From: Oenanthe sinensis
Taxonomy: Eukaryota > Streptophyta > Magnoliopsida > Apiales > Apiaceae
Assembly (NCBI GenBank): GCA_028671895.1
Contig: CM053810.1
Span: forward strand, 62,497,501-62,561,500
Length of the DNA stretch: 64,000 nucleotides
Reading direction: 5' to 3'
A program made the position numbers and the translations under genes. Below, in pieces: positions 10,435-22,700 of the stretch (position 1 is the first letter of the stretch; each line of letters opens with the position of its first letter). A model generated the notes under the pieces. The model was not told the DNA's origin. It did not search any database and saw nothing but the letters and a program-made list of their open reading frames with translations.

Positions 10435-13195
10435 TTTTAATAATTTACTCATATTATATTATTTCTTTACGTTTAAATATCAATTATATTTAAAATTTGT
10501 TATTTAATTATGTGTATATCAATTTTTACGTAAAAATATTTATTATGTTATATCAATATTTGATACCGCCTTTGGATACCAAATTAATATTATGAATTTT
10601 ATTCAAATATATATATATATATGGAACTTATATATATATATATATATATATTATATGATTTACATTAATGAACTTCTCATAGTATTTCAAATTTTGATAA
10701 ATGAAGATTACCATAAATATTATATATATCACAATGATATTAGTCAAATGAGTTAAATAAGAATATGGATCTTGTCCGAACCTAAATATGGATAAAGACC
10801 CTAAAAATGGAGCATCCAATTGGTCAAATTAAAGTTATAAATTTTGTCCGAGCATAAATATGGATACCAAATCTAAGAAATGGGTTATCCATCAATTTAT
10901 AATATATAGATTAACAACATGGAACCAAAATTATAGTAAAATTTATTTTATATTACCTGCAAGATATCCGCATAATCTTTTATACTCAATAAATTTGAAA
11001 ATAGCTGGTGAATATCAGTGTGTTTACAGGCCGGCCTGTAGCTAGCTAGTTCTCATGTATGTGATCATGTGATTGTGGCAGATCGAGAAGAAGATGAGGA
11101 CAGCACCGAATGCAATAATAACAGCCCGGATACCCACATCATCGTGTCTATTTAGCTGGTGCACATGCCTCCCTGTATTAACTATTTTTGCCGACCACAA
11201 ACAAATTAATAGGCAAAGATTAACTGGGAGAGTGTAAAAATAAAATACAGAAAGGTAACACTAAATTGTTAGTTGGATTAGTTGCACAATATTCATCCAA
11301 CTATCGAAAAAAAAGGGGCTCATATCTAGTAGCAAGGAGAAGACATAGATTCTTGTTTGATCGTGAGAGAGGTTGCTATATTAACCTTTGTTACAATATC
11401 CAGAAGTACATTAATTTGATCAATAAATATAAATACACAGTACATCTACGTGTATGTAAAATGAAAAAACATCGAATATAGCCATGTGTTTAGGATACTC
11501 ACACAAATTTCTGTTAGTAATGGGACATGATTTAAGGTGCGAAATCGGCACAAAAATATATAAGTATGATAAAAGTGAATGCATCATTCATTAATCAAAA
11601 ACTTCATCTGCATGCACGCACATGGGTTGCTCAGCATCAGATCTAAAAGACTCGATATGATTGATGTCATATAAATATAATTTGAGCTTTCCTGTTGACC
11701 CACTCTTTGACCCCACTCATCCACCATATCTCATGTTTCTTCTTGAGCAAATCTTTGCTCATGCACTTCGAGTTTTATGGTCGAGATTTTTAAGAACCTT
11801 TATCAAAAAAATTTGTACATTCATTTGTAATTATATTCATCTCGATGTAAAGTGCGATCAAATAGTCTAGTGATAATAAAGAATACTCTTTAGAGTTGTA
11901 AGTTTATTAAAATAAATTATTAATCTAAATGTTAATGTAATTTTCAAAATAAATTTTCAATTATGTGACATTGATGCATAAAAATTCAAATGAATTTCTT
12001 TTAAAAAAGAGAGCATGGACTCTCTAATCTAATTAAGCAAGCAGTAAATAATTAAGCACTAGAAAATATAGGACATGTCAGGACTCAGGGATAAGCCTGC
12101 TTCCCTGGAAGATGGAGACAAAAGCATAATTATAACTAATATATGCGCTAAACCATGCGCTGTATACCAAAAATTTACAATACCATCACAGGGCCATTTC
12201 GTAACTTTGTCGGTTCCTTGTAATTTGGCGATTAGATGTCCTAATCTTCTTGCATAATCAAGAACATGCTAATGGTGGAGATAATGACATGAATTATGAA
12301 AAACAATAAAATGACAGGTTAGCCCTTAGCAGACAATGTAAGTACCCTTAGCTAAGAAACCATGTGGCTTTGAATGCCTTTGTCGTTAACCTCCACCAGA
12401 CCGAACCGATACTCAGTGGATCGAGTAACATTTGTTACCCTTTACAAATCACATTTTAAATACATACTTTACTTAATTTCGTCATTATACTAATGTTGCT
12501 TAAAATTAGCACTTGCAGCCTTGCAGGAAGGAATAATTTCACGTCTTTCAATAAAATTCTGAGCTGTTCTAGCCAGCCAGTGTTGGAGATTTGTTATCCC
12601 ATGTACCAATAGTAAATTCCAAATTTATAGACAATTGATGATTAAAGAATCATTCATTCACGATTTTTTATAATGCATAAAATTAATTTTGAACTTTCTA
12701 TATAAATATAGAAGTCACGTCACTTTATACGCGCTTAATAGCATTGTTTTAGAATATATTTTTATCAATTATAAAAAAACACAAATAAATGATTCATATT
12801 TATTACTCTCTCGATCCCAAATTAAGTATCTTATTTGACTTTTTATGTTTAATTTGACTCAACTTAGATTAAGAATTAAAAATTATTCTTTTATAATTTC
12901 GAAAAATTGAAAAATATATTTTAAAATAAATTAAATATACTTTCCGATGATATAATTTTTTTCAATTATATATTATATATAATTTTCAATCAAAGAAAAG
13001 CCAATTAATTTGAGATATGGATGTGGATTGATTGTTTGGATTAATTCCATATTTCCATGCTAACAATAATGTAGAAAGATTGATTGAGATACAAGGTCAA
13101 GAGATGCATGGACTTGTTGGACCCCAGCGGGAAAGTTCCTATCCAGTGGCAACGTATGTTAATAACAGAAGAAACAAGGGGCTTTTAACAACTAG
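9723..13195. other. AT-rich intergenic DNA without a recognisable gene
   Basis: No credible coding exon was found. There are AT microsatellites at about 10411-10433 and 10607-10650. A degenerate direct repeat (TTGTCCGA...TAAATATGGATA) occurs at about 10769 and 10846. The 60-100 codon frames (10860, 11266, 11661, 12075) lack any family signal and look random. The last few hundred bases are the promoter region of the DUF642 gene. Confidence 0.5.
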
Positions 13196-13200
13196 TAGTA

Positions 13201-13206
13201 TATAAA
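13201..13206 (+). promoter_or_regulatory. TATA box of the DUF642 gene
   Basis: TATAAA within GTATATAAAAGC lies about 130 bases before the chosen ATG. The spacing fits a core promoter with a 5' UTR of roughly 100 bases. Confidence 0.6.
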
Positions 13207-13331
13207 AGCTACTTGACATCCTCTGTTATTTTCATATTATTCAAGGTCATTGTATCTCTCACATTTTACATAAATCTATACGTCTGTATAGATTATTGTT
13301 GTTGATGATCACAAGAAATAAAGCTAGTACA

Positions 13332-15565
13332 ATGCAAAATATGAAACATATGTTGCTGCTTCTGTTGGTTGTACTTTGTGTTTCTGCTAAACCTCATTCT
13401 GCTCTATCCTTGATTGATGGTACGTACTTGTCTAACATTTATTTCTGTATAGTAGTTAATCTACACTTCATGTTTTTCATTTATTTCGTGTTCTAGTTGA
13501 TTTTAATTCTTCTACTGAAATTCTTTGTATGAACCCTACTGACTATTCTGTAATCAATGCCTTTGATCTGTCATTACCATGGTTATTGATTATTTAACAG
13601 ACCTGCTTGCTAGCTTGTTCCATGTTTTTATGAATGTTGATCCATAATTGTAATTCATGAAAAAAATTGCAGAGGCACAGTGCCAAGAATGTAGCATGAA
13701 TTTCAGCTGATTTTTTTCGAGTCATAACAGTTTGGACTTTCGAGTATACATTGTGACAATTGTAAATTGTTGGTTGTTGGATGTTAGTTGAGTATTAAAG
13801 GTATCATTGAAAGGCTTGAGAGCACACAGATGAGGATTATGAATTTAAGTTCATGGTCAGTTCATTGGTTTCATGTCATTATCCTTTCTCAGATTAAGAG
13901 ATCTACTGTTCTTCTCTTCAGTGACCTGACCCTTCAAGCCCCTTCACAAACTGTTCGAGGCCTAGGGCAAGTTCATGAATATTTAAATTTCTACGATTCC
14001 AATTTTAAACAAAAACAAATAAACCAAATGCAGAAGAGAATATTTTTCAACAAAGATTTTGAATTCCTCAAGAATATTTTGGAAGCTTTTTAAATCGGGA
14101 CAAATACATATTGTACAATCTGTTACAGTACTAAATATTATTTACAGTACACGCCCACCCACTAACGCAAGGTCGCAAGCCATGTTCCATGTGAAACGGG
14201 AGAAAAACAATGAACAACAACACCTTCCTGCTTTGTCACATGCTCAATGACATAAAACAGAATCAATCATAAAAAATATCAGTATTTTTTTTTATATTTT
14301 CTATTCAATAACTAATGAAAAAGCATTTTATGCAGTAGATAATTAATGTGTGGATTAATTCATATGAATGTTTGAAGTGTATATTGATATAAGTGGCGAA
14401 TAAAATGCAGGATTGTTACCTAACGGGGACTTTGAATTCGGCCCAAAACCACAGCAATTGAAGGGCACCAAAGTGATAGATCCCCACGCCATACCAAACT
14501 GGGAAACTTCAGGATACGTAGAGTACATCAAATCAGGCCAAAAACAAGGAGACATGTTGTTGGTGGTTCCAGAGGGAGCCTTCGCGGTTCGTTTAGGAGA
14601 CGAAGCTTCGATTAAAACCAAAGTTAAGGCTGTCAATGGAATGTTCTATGCTCTTACATTTAGTGCAGCTAGAACTTGTGCACAAGAAGAAAAATTGAAC
14701 GTTTCAGTGTCACCAAACTCTGAAGAAAAAGATTGGGGAATGCTACCAATGCAAACTATGTATAGCAGTGATGGTTGGGACTCATATTCCTGGGGATTCT
14801 TGGCAGAGTCCAATGAAATTGAGATTACGATCCATAATCCAGGCATGGAGAAGGACCCGGCTTGCGGTCCACTTATTGACTCTGTTGCTTTGAAGGCTCT
14901 GACCTCTCCAAAAAGAACTAGAGGCGAGATTCCAATCAGTGATTAATTAATAACTTCATTTTTTTGTTACTATCACTAGGTTGTCACATTTAAATTAGTT
15001 GATTAATCTTTTGTTACTATCAATTGCAGCTAATATGTTGAAGAATGGAAATTTTGAAGAGGGTCCATACATATTTCCTAACACAACATGGGGTGCACTA
15101 ATCCCTCCCAACATTGAGGATGATCATTCCCCATTACCCGGATGGATGGTTGAGTCCCTCAAGGCTGTAAAATACATAGATGTTGAGCATTTTGCAGTGC
15201 CGGAGGGCAAAAGAGCTGTGGAACTTGTTGCTGGAAAAGAAAGTGCATTGGCACAAGTGGTGAAGACCACACCAGGGAAAGTATATGATCTCACATTTTC
15301 CGTTGGGGATGCCAAGGACTCTTGTGAAGATTCTATGATAATAGAGGCATTTGCTGGAAAATCCACACTTCAAGTCCCATATCAGTCTACGGGTAAAGGT
15401 GGATTTAAGAAAGCAAAACTTCGGTTTAAGGCGGTGTCAACACGGACAAGAGTTAGATTTCTGAGCACATATTATCACATGAAGAGTGACCATTCTGGTT
15501 CTCTCTGTGGTCCAGTGATCGATGATGTTAAATTGCTTAGCGTTCGTTACCCTGGACGAGCATAA
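13332..15565 (+). CDS. DUF642 cell-wall protein (BIIDXI-like), 3 exons
   Basis: Exons are 13332-13419, 14411-14938 and 15030-15565, all joined by GT-AG introns, giving 383 residues. Exon 1 encodes a hydrophobic signal peptide (LLLLLVVLCVS) directing the protein to the apoplast. Exon 2 starts with the family hallmark DGLLPNGDFE and contains GQKQGDMLLVVPEGAFAVRLG and DPACGPLIDSVA. Exon 3 repeats the architecture with NMLKNGNFEEGPY, DDHSPLPGWMVESLKAVKYI and CGPVIDDVKLLSV. These are the two tandem galactose-binding-like modules of DUF642 proteins, which associate with cell-wall polysaccharides and pectin methylesterase (family knowledge). ATGs at 13305 and 13341 are alternative starts. Length and motifs are intact, so the gene looks functional. 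Intron 1 is unusually long (991 bases). Confidence 0.96.
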
Positions 15566-16207
15566 ACAATTATTTGGTGAACAAGTTCTTGTCGTTTTGA
15601 TGAAGAATGAAGATCACATTGCATTGCTTGTGATCCTGTCGCATATGATGACTGAGGAGCAAATCGTATCGAATATTTTCTTATTATTATTAATTAAGAT
15701 GGTGTGTTTCTATAATTTTAATAGAAAGTGCAGAAAAAAAGAGTGTTGTATTTTAGGATCACTTGTTTAAATGGTTGTTAACATATAATAATAAGTTATA
15801 CAATAATTATTATCAGAAATTTATGAAAAACTTGAAAATTTACAAAGTCAAAAATATAAATATATTATAGAATTTTTGACTGTTGTGGTTCCCTCACTTG
15901 ATAAATTTTTCATAAATATAATTACTTCTGTCTCCTTTGCGTCCTTTTATTAGGCCAAGCATACAGATACATGTATCGGTAAACAAGACTTTAATCAAAT
16001 TAGTTTAACTCATGTTATTCATTTTACAAAAATGTTTTCTTCATTTCTCAGTGTTTATTTAACTCCTAAAAAATATTTTTCGGAAATCAAATAAAGTTAA
16101 GAAAATAAGAAACTTTATACTTTTCCCGCATTTACTTGGTCTCATACTAAAGAAAAAATATTATAAATTTTTTGGAAAAAAGAAACATTTTCTCATAATT
16201 ATTACTT
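15566..16207. other. 3' flank of the DUF642 gene
   Basis: It contains the 3' UTR and AT-rich sequence. A weak inverted repeat (TTTATGAAAAAC... and ...TTTTTCATAAA near 15820 and 15905) may be a MITE or a 3'-end structure. No gene is visible. Confidence 0.4.
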
Positions 16208-16717
16208 GGTCTGCGCTTTGTAGAGTCTCCAGCTCTCACTCCTCCTCAAGTTCAAATCGACATTGTGGCCGGAAAAAGGAAAAAAAAATGAAAGTTTCGA
16301 TCACAAATAAAACATTGTATGTTTGTTCAATTAATAACTAATTAATGTTTTCTCTCTGCCAAGTCCTCGTGCGAGTCCTAAGAGTGAGTTCTACAAGTAT
16401 TGATCATAATTTTTTAAGCTGGTTGATCCTTCTCCCAAGACATGAGTGTAGTTAAGTACAGAGGATAACTTATATAGGGTAGTTCCAAATAAAATTTTCA
16501 AGTAGGGGTATTGTGCAACACCCTTAAGGATGAAATTAACAGTCCAGATTCTTGCATTAGAAGGAACGATTTTATTCAGTTGGCGAATTTTCCCTCGTGA
16601 CTGCTATTGTTTGGTCTGATATGTAACCTTTTTGTCTCTGTTGCAGGCATGAAGAAGAATTGCTTAAAGAAACTCTGCAGCCCCTGCCAGATGAAGATGA
16701 TGATGCATTTGAATAGT
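16208..16717 (+). pseudogene. Ran GTPase 3'-end fragment (last two exons)
   Basis: At 16208-16270 the reading is GLRFVESPALTPPQVQIDI, matching the C-terminal region of nuclear GTP-binding protein Ran (family consensus LHFVESPALAPPEVQID). After an intron with a pyrimidine-rich 3' end (acceptor CAG at 16644-16646), 16647-16717 reads HEEELLKETLQPLPDEDDD and ends AFE-stop. That is the acidic Ran tail. Nothing of the GTPase domain (P-loop, switch regions) is present upstream, so this is a truncated copy. It probably arose by partial duplication of genomic DNA, since an intron is kept. The reading frame across the junction is not certain. Confidence 0.75.
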
Positions 16718-17601
16718 TACCATTTAAGTTGAAGAGCTTACACTCATTACTTAATCATCATCCTGTATGGACAGAAAGAAGATTTAAGGTTATTATAATT
16801 GGATGTATGTAGTCTGTTTGGATTATAGATAGGTATCGATTATTGATTGATAAATCAGATTTTACATATCTGTTGGGTTGTAGGTCTCCGGAGATTCTCT
16901 GTCATCTGATACACGGGCAATGAAATAATATGTTTTAGTCGGTGCTGTTTTGATATGTTTTGTATTTCTGGTATCATGTATAATGAACGAAAACTGAATT
17001 GTATCAGAACTCGGATTAACTGCACAAGTCGGAGGAAAAACAAAGCAAAGTGTAAAACTTCACTGTTTATATCAAGTTACTAATTGGTCGGCTTATCATG
17101 TGTCTAAGCATGGTTGATGGTTCTAACAATTGGCAAGGTGGGTCTAGACAGCTAAGTGTTTACAGTGACGGTGAATGGATTAGTCAGAAAAGCGGAAAAG
17201 TCGAGGGGCAAGTGCTTTTCCACATGGTTATGGGTGACAGTACGCTCAACAAAGGCATTGAAGTTTTATGAGCCTTAAACTATGGTTTTGGCCGAGGGGA
17301 CTGTAGTTGGTTTGGAGAAGGATACCCATCGAGATGTAAAATTGCTAACAAACAATCATCTGTTTGTAATTTTATATCTAATTTGGCGTCATGTAAATAC
17401 TGCTGTTGGTGCTCCAGGGTTAGAGACTCCTTAGGAAAGACATTGTTGTTACCTTCAAATTGCAGAGCTATCTATATTCTGTTAGAATATTTTGAGGTTC
17501 AAGGCAAAGGTCCACACTCCAATCTGTGAATGGCCTTGTAAAATAAGAAAGAAGGTGGGCTTCTTGGCCAATTCAGCTCATGTGGAGAGATTTGCTTCTT
17601 A
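16718..17601. other. Sequence 3' of the Ran fragment
   Basis: The first part may be the 3' UTR carried along with the Ran fragment. From 17100 on, the sequence has a more balanced base composition and short open stretches but no family I recognise. Confidence 0.35.
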
Positions 17602-17606
17602 ATACC

Positions 17607-18632
17607 TGTTATAGGGAGAAACTGGTATAACAGTAATTTGGAGATTTGCTGGAATCACGGAGCAAAATATGATGATTTTGCTATGAACTTGATGAAGAAC
17701 GCGAAGAACACGGGAGGAAAGTGATGGATTTTGGTAGCTGATCTTGTTGTTGATTCGTTAGAAGGCCAGAGAAAATATGTGTTCTCTTGCTGCCAACTGT
17801 TGTCTCAACTGAAACAAGAGGCCTACGTACCCTTTATATAGGGGTTCAAGCCACACGTAGTTCTTGGAGAACAAGTTACCTATATGGGCTAGGTATTGGT
17901 CCGGTCCATCAGGCCCAAATCCTTAGACGTGCTGGGCTTTGGCCCAAGTCTGTGTGGATGTGGAGGGCAAACTTCCCAGATGTCTGTAACTGCCATGACC
18001 CAAGCCCTGTCAGGCTCCGGGGGCTGTCATGGAGTTGTAGAGCAAGGGGTTCCCGTAGGGAGTTATGCGCGATATGGCCTCGCGGGAGCAGTATGTAGAG
18101 GTGATCATGTGCGGATCCCTTGATGAGATGAGAGCCCGTGGGGCTAGCTGTCTTCAAATCGATAAGTATGTTGAGATATTACCCCGGGGGGCCTTCTGTA
18201 GTCTTCAGATTAGCAAATAATACCAAGTGAGGTGAGCCCATGAGACTAGGAGCCTTTCAGCTAGTTATGAGAAATCCGTGCTAAGTACTCCGGGCTAGCG
18301 AAGTGAGCTGGAGGCAGGGAGCCTGGCTAAGTGAGCCGGGTTGAGGGCCTCTCTGGCAAATCTATGCGACCTGAGAGGTGATGATGAGAAGCGAACCGGG
18401 CTGGGGGGCCGGTTCTCCTCTCTTTTCCTTATCGAAGCCGAATGAGTCTAAGGCTGGCGGGCTAGCGATGCGACCTCACGCTAGGCCAAAGGCCTTAGAA
18501 TATTTTATCTTCTTTAACACAATGCGAGCTGGATGTGGACTTTGAAGCCAAGTGAGCCCAGATGCGAGGTGGGCCGGCCACCTTATGCCATTGGGCCTGC
18601 CTAGGACCCATGTCCAGATATTGGGCATAACA
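17607..18632 (-). mobile_element. Solo LTR, 1026 bases (probably gypsy type)
   Basis: It is bounded by TGTTATAGGG and GGGCATAACA and flanked by a perfect 5-base duplication ATACC (17602-17606 and 18633-18637). No internal domain or second LTR is present, so it arose by LTR-LTR recombination. On the minus strand there is a TATATAAAGG box (plus 17831-17840), which sets the orientation. The GC-rich interior stands out sharply from its AT-rich surroundings, and the 103- and 82-codon frames inside it are not genes. The superfamily is inferred from length alone. Confidence 0.93.
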
Positions 18633-18637
18633 ATACC

Positions 18638-19724
18638 TATTCAAGACTAGTGGTAAGTACCAACATATTGAAGTTTATCACTGGACTGCTCGACCATTAG
18701 CAATTGCATTCAGCATTGTACAGCTATGAAATTTTGTATCAATGTTGGGAGAAGTATGGGTTCAGGATTGAAGAAGCATGGTCATAATCAGATTTGTGGT
18801 GCCGACTGTGTTTTAAGACCCCCAAACTGTTGCCAGTTCTCTGTGACTTTCACCTCACCTCCAGTCGCTAACATTCTCTTCGGAGGTGGCTGTCCTGCTA
18901 CCACTAGGTGACTCGTGTCACTTTCGAGTACAGTGGTAGTACGTTTATGGTGCTGTATAATGTTGCAAGTCGTTTGATATTCTGTACAGTTATCTTGGTT
19001 CTACACCTTTAATAACCCAAATGCTCTCTAGTTCCTACATTGAGATTGTCCTGCTTCAAGAATGTTGGTTGTTTGAAAGGCCTGCTACACAGATACTAAA
19101 ATGTACATCTTTCAAATTTAAAAAGTAAGGGATGTAGGTTCATATTACATTTATGAAATATATAATAAAATTTTGAGTTCAAAATTACGTAAATTTATTA
19201 TTATCTAATTTGTTTCAAACAATTAACAAAAAAAAGTACTCGTACATATGATTTGTGAGGGTAATTAAAATTGGGCTTAATGGCCCTAAAGTCGCATTTA
19301 GATAATTATTTAAAATTAACACAAAATATAATACATTGTCAAATGTATTTTTATAAATATATGATGATTAATTCTATTATTACAAAAATGTTATTAAACT
19401 TTTATACTAAAAATGCACATAACTTTAGTTAATTTATCTATCGTTGACTTTATGAACATTTTTTCTGATTAAAATTAAGCTGTAATGTAATTCTCTCAAA
19501 AAAACCATGTAATGTAACTAAACAAAAATAAAATTAAGGAAAACAAGGGGTGCGACCAAACCAAACATATACTACATACCCCCAAATCCACCTTGGTCAT
19601 AATTTCATTTCACGATTCATCCCCCAAATATTCACACACACACGCACACAGATAGATACAGTGTGTGTGCGCCGAACGCACTTGATCTACAACCACAGTC
19701 AATTAGTGAATAGATCCGATATCA
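18638..19724. other. Intergenic DNA and COX5b promoter
   Basis: No gene was recognised. Up to about 19080 the base composition is balanced; a frame at 18726 has no family match. After that the DNA is AT-rich. A CA/GT-rich purine-pyrimidine tract lies at about 19630-19672, in the likely 5' UTR or promoter of COX5b. Confidence 0.4.
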
Positions 19725-19732
19725 AAACCCTA
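19725..19732 (+). promoter_or_regulatory. Telo-box
   Basis: AAACCCTA, 18 bases before the COX5b start codon. Telo-boxes are common close to the start of plant housekeeping, translation and mitochondrial genes (established knowledge). Confidence 0.6.
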
Positions 19733-19750
19733 GTTTAGATCCCCAAAATC

Positions 19751-22700
19751 ATGTGGCGAAGACTTTCGACGCAGCTCCGACCTCTCGCCGTTTCTCGATC
19801 CGCCCCGAGACCCAATGGATTCGTCGGACCCTACGTTTCTTCTTCTACGCCGTCGTTTCGCCCCGCTGCTTCTCTATGCTCTCGCTATTTCAGTGCTCCC
19901 TCAGGTAATCTCTCTATATCTCTAAGTAATATGTGTTTGAATTTAGATATTGTATTGTATGTGTGGTATATAATGATTGATGTTTAGGAGATGGTCTTTC
20001 GAGTAAGAAAGTTGAAGATATAATGCCTATTGCTACTGGTCATGAGCGTGAGGAGCTTGAAGCTCAGCTTCAAGTGAGTTTAATCGCGCTAGCTTTTGAA
20101 TTTATAAATTCTGCTATTATTACTCGATTAATTTCTAATTTAGTGAAATTTTTGTGATTAGGGGCGAGATATTCTGGATATTAATTATCCTGAAGGTCCT
20201 TTTGGCACAAAGGTTAGTGCTTTTGATTTTCTTGTCCATAGTTTAGAACTAATAATAAGCGATTACTTATTTTCTCTGTATTCGAGATATTGTGTTGTTT
20301 TGTTCAGCTTAAGCACAAGATGTGTGAGTATGCATGATAATGTATGTTAACAAACCTTAACTGATGAAATGTGATATACTTGTATTTGGTGCGTTAGATT
20401 TGTATATTGCAAACACTTTGATGAGCTTGTGATATACAGTTTTGTGTAATTTCGGAAGTCTGTATCGGTCACTAAGGTGTATCAGGTACTAGCGACTTTC
20501 TGCCATGCTTTTCTGATCAAAAGAATGCATGTTAAACGTTTACAAGAATCGTAACAGTGTAGCTGACAGTTTGTGGGGGTGTTATAATGTTTGCCATAGT
20601 CTGTACCCGTAGGAAGCAGAGCAGGGGTACGTTGCTTACCACAAGCTGCACATAGGTATCTGCAGGTGCATGCCACATGGCATGTCCCCGAATCTTGGGA
20701 GGAGGTGCGAGAAGGGCATGAATTGTAGTTGTAGATTAAGGTGGTGACTTATGTTGTGAAGTGCTAATATATATTGACCACAAGAAGGCCTAACTCAAAC
20801 CTCCTCATTTGTGACCTAATATATTTTTTCCGACCGATCTCTGCCACCAATGACTTCAGGTGGCATAATTGTCTTCTCTGTTGTTTTAAACTCGAAAGTA
20901 AGAAACTAAGCGATCCATCCATCCCTTGTCGTATCTGTTTAGTGAGTGGTAGGTGTGAAAATGAATGGCAGGCGCAGAGGGTACCTTTGTTTTTATCTAT
21001 TGAGTCTGTGATGTAAATGTGATTGTATAGATCGAGTATGACACTCGTATTCTACTCTTTTGTGAATGAAATCAAGTCAATATTTATCTGCAGTGTGAAG
21101 AACCAAGAAAAGATAAAACGGGGGTAAATTGAATATATAGGCCAAGGGTCAAGCGAAAACTTTCTTAAAAAGAGAACTGATAGAACCACTTTAAAATCGG
21201 GAAAAATTATAAATATTTTTACATTCATACTACAATTCCAAAATTACAATTACTAACAATTCTCTGTATGTAAATAAAAAAATTATTTTGAAAATTATTT
21301 TGAATCTTTCACAAAATTTTAAGAATCTGTTTTTTGAATTTTTGTAAAATTTTTATTTGCAAACATATTGTTGTTGGCAATTGAATTTTTAGAAATGTAT
21401 CAAGGATGTAAAATATTTATAGTTTTTTATTATTTTAAAATCAATTTTTTCAAGTAACTCTCGCTGTTCTCTTTTTGATATGGTTCTTCATAGAACCTTA
21501 ATATTCTGTTGTGGGAGTTTCAAGTTTGCTAAACTAATGGATAGTACGACAGCAGTGCTACTGTACTACTTTCTAAAAGCCTTTTTTTACCCTTTCTAAT
21601 AGTAACAAAAATTTAGAGTTTATAAATATTTAGTTTCTTATGCTAAATTATTTTTATAGTTTTATTATATTAATCTTATAATTATCATAGTATAGTATAG
21701 TTGCTACACTAATAGTTGTACTGTATTTTAGATTTGGTTATATATATTTATAAATTTTTTGTATGTGTTGTATTCCCTCGTACCAGAATCCTCATATATT
21801 CATACTTGTCAAATCCATGTATTGCCCTACTCAGCACCTGCTGATGGGGAACGAGAATAAAGAATTAATATATATGCTATTAATTAGATTATGTTTGTTT
21901 AATGTGGAGATAAATAATATATTTATCTATATGTTTTATATGTGGGGCTTTTAGTTTATTAAATAAATAGTTTATTTATAATAAGCCCAATTGTTAACGG
22001 GCCATGGTCCATTAGGTTATTTGATTAGGGTTTCTATTCTCTATATAAGTATTGTAATCCCCACATATTATTTAGACTTGATTATTGAGAATATCTTTGA
22101 ATATTGAATAGGGTCTCTTTTATGGGTTGCGATCCATAGCTTTTCTCCCTTTTGCCGTTGGGAAACTCTTGGGGTAATGGGTGTTTTGCGGTTCATTCAC
22201 CCAAGTTATATCTATTATCGTATCTATATTTTACGAGTTGTCCTACAGCATCACCTGCACTTGTATCCTTGCTTGTTAGGTCTTACCTGCTCTTCTACTG
22301 AAGACCTTATTTTTATCAACTGGGTTTTTTATGTTTCATATTTATAATATGCAGTATCTTCTGATAGTTATAAGGAAGCATTTGGTTGAGTAATATAGTT
22401 TATGTTTTCAAACCGCTTGCTTGTTTGAAAATATAGCTGTCATTCTTTTAACATGTTCTCTTTTCCTGCGGCTATTTTATGTCTGGTGTATAATCTCAGA
22501 TTTGTGCAAGCTTCCTTCTTATAGCCTGCATCATTTGTGACAGAGTTTGTTGGTAACTTTTAAAGTGATAGTACAGATGCTATTGATAATAACATAGCGA
22601 ACCTGTGGTTCTTGTTTGATTTTATGCACTTGTGTCTTTTCCTCATATTTGAAGACAATTTGTAAATGTAACATATTAGAATGTAGATTTCACATATTTC

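Noticed and set aside
10628..10819. 63-codon minus-strand frame
   Set aside because: It overlaps another AT microsatellite and is low complexity.
17787..18157. Overlapping frames of 75-103 codons on both strands
   Set aside because: They lie wholly inside a solo LTR; the GC-rich composition alone keeps frames open.
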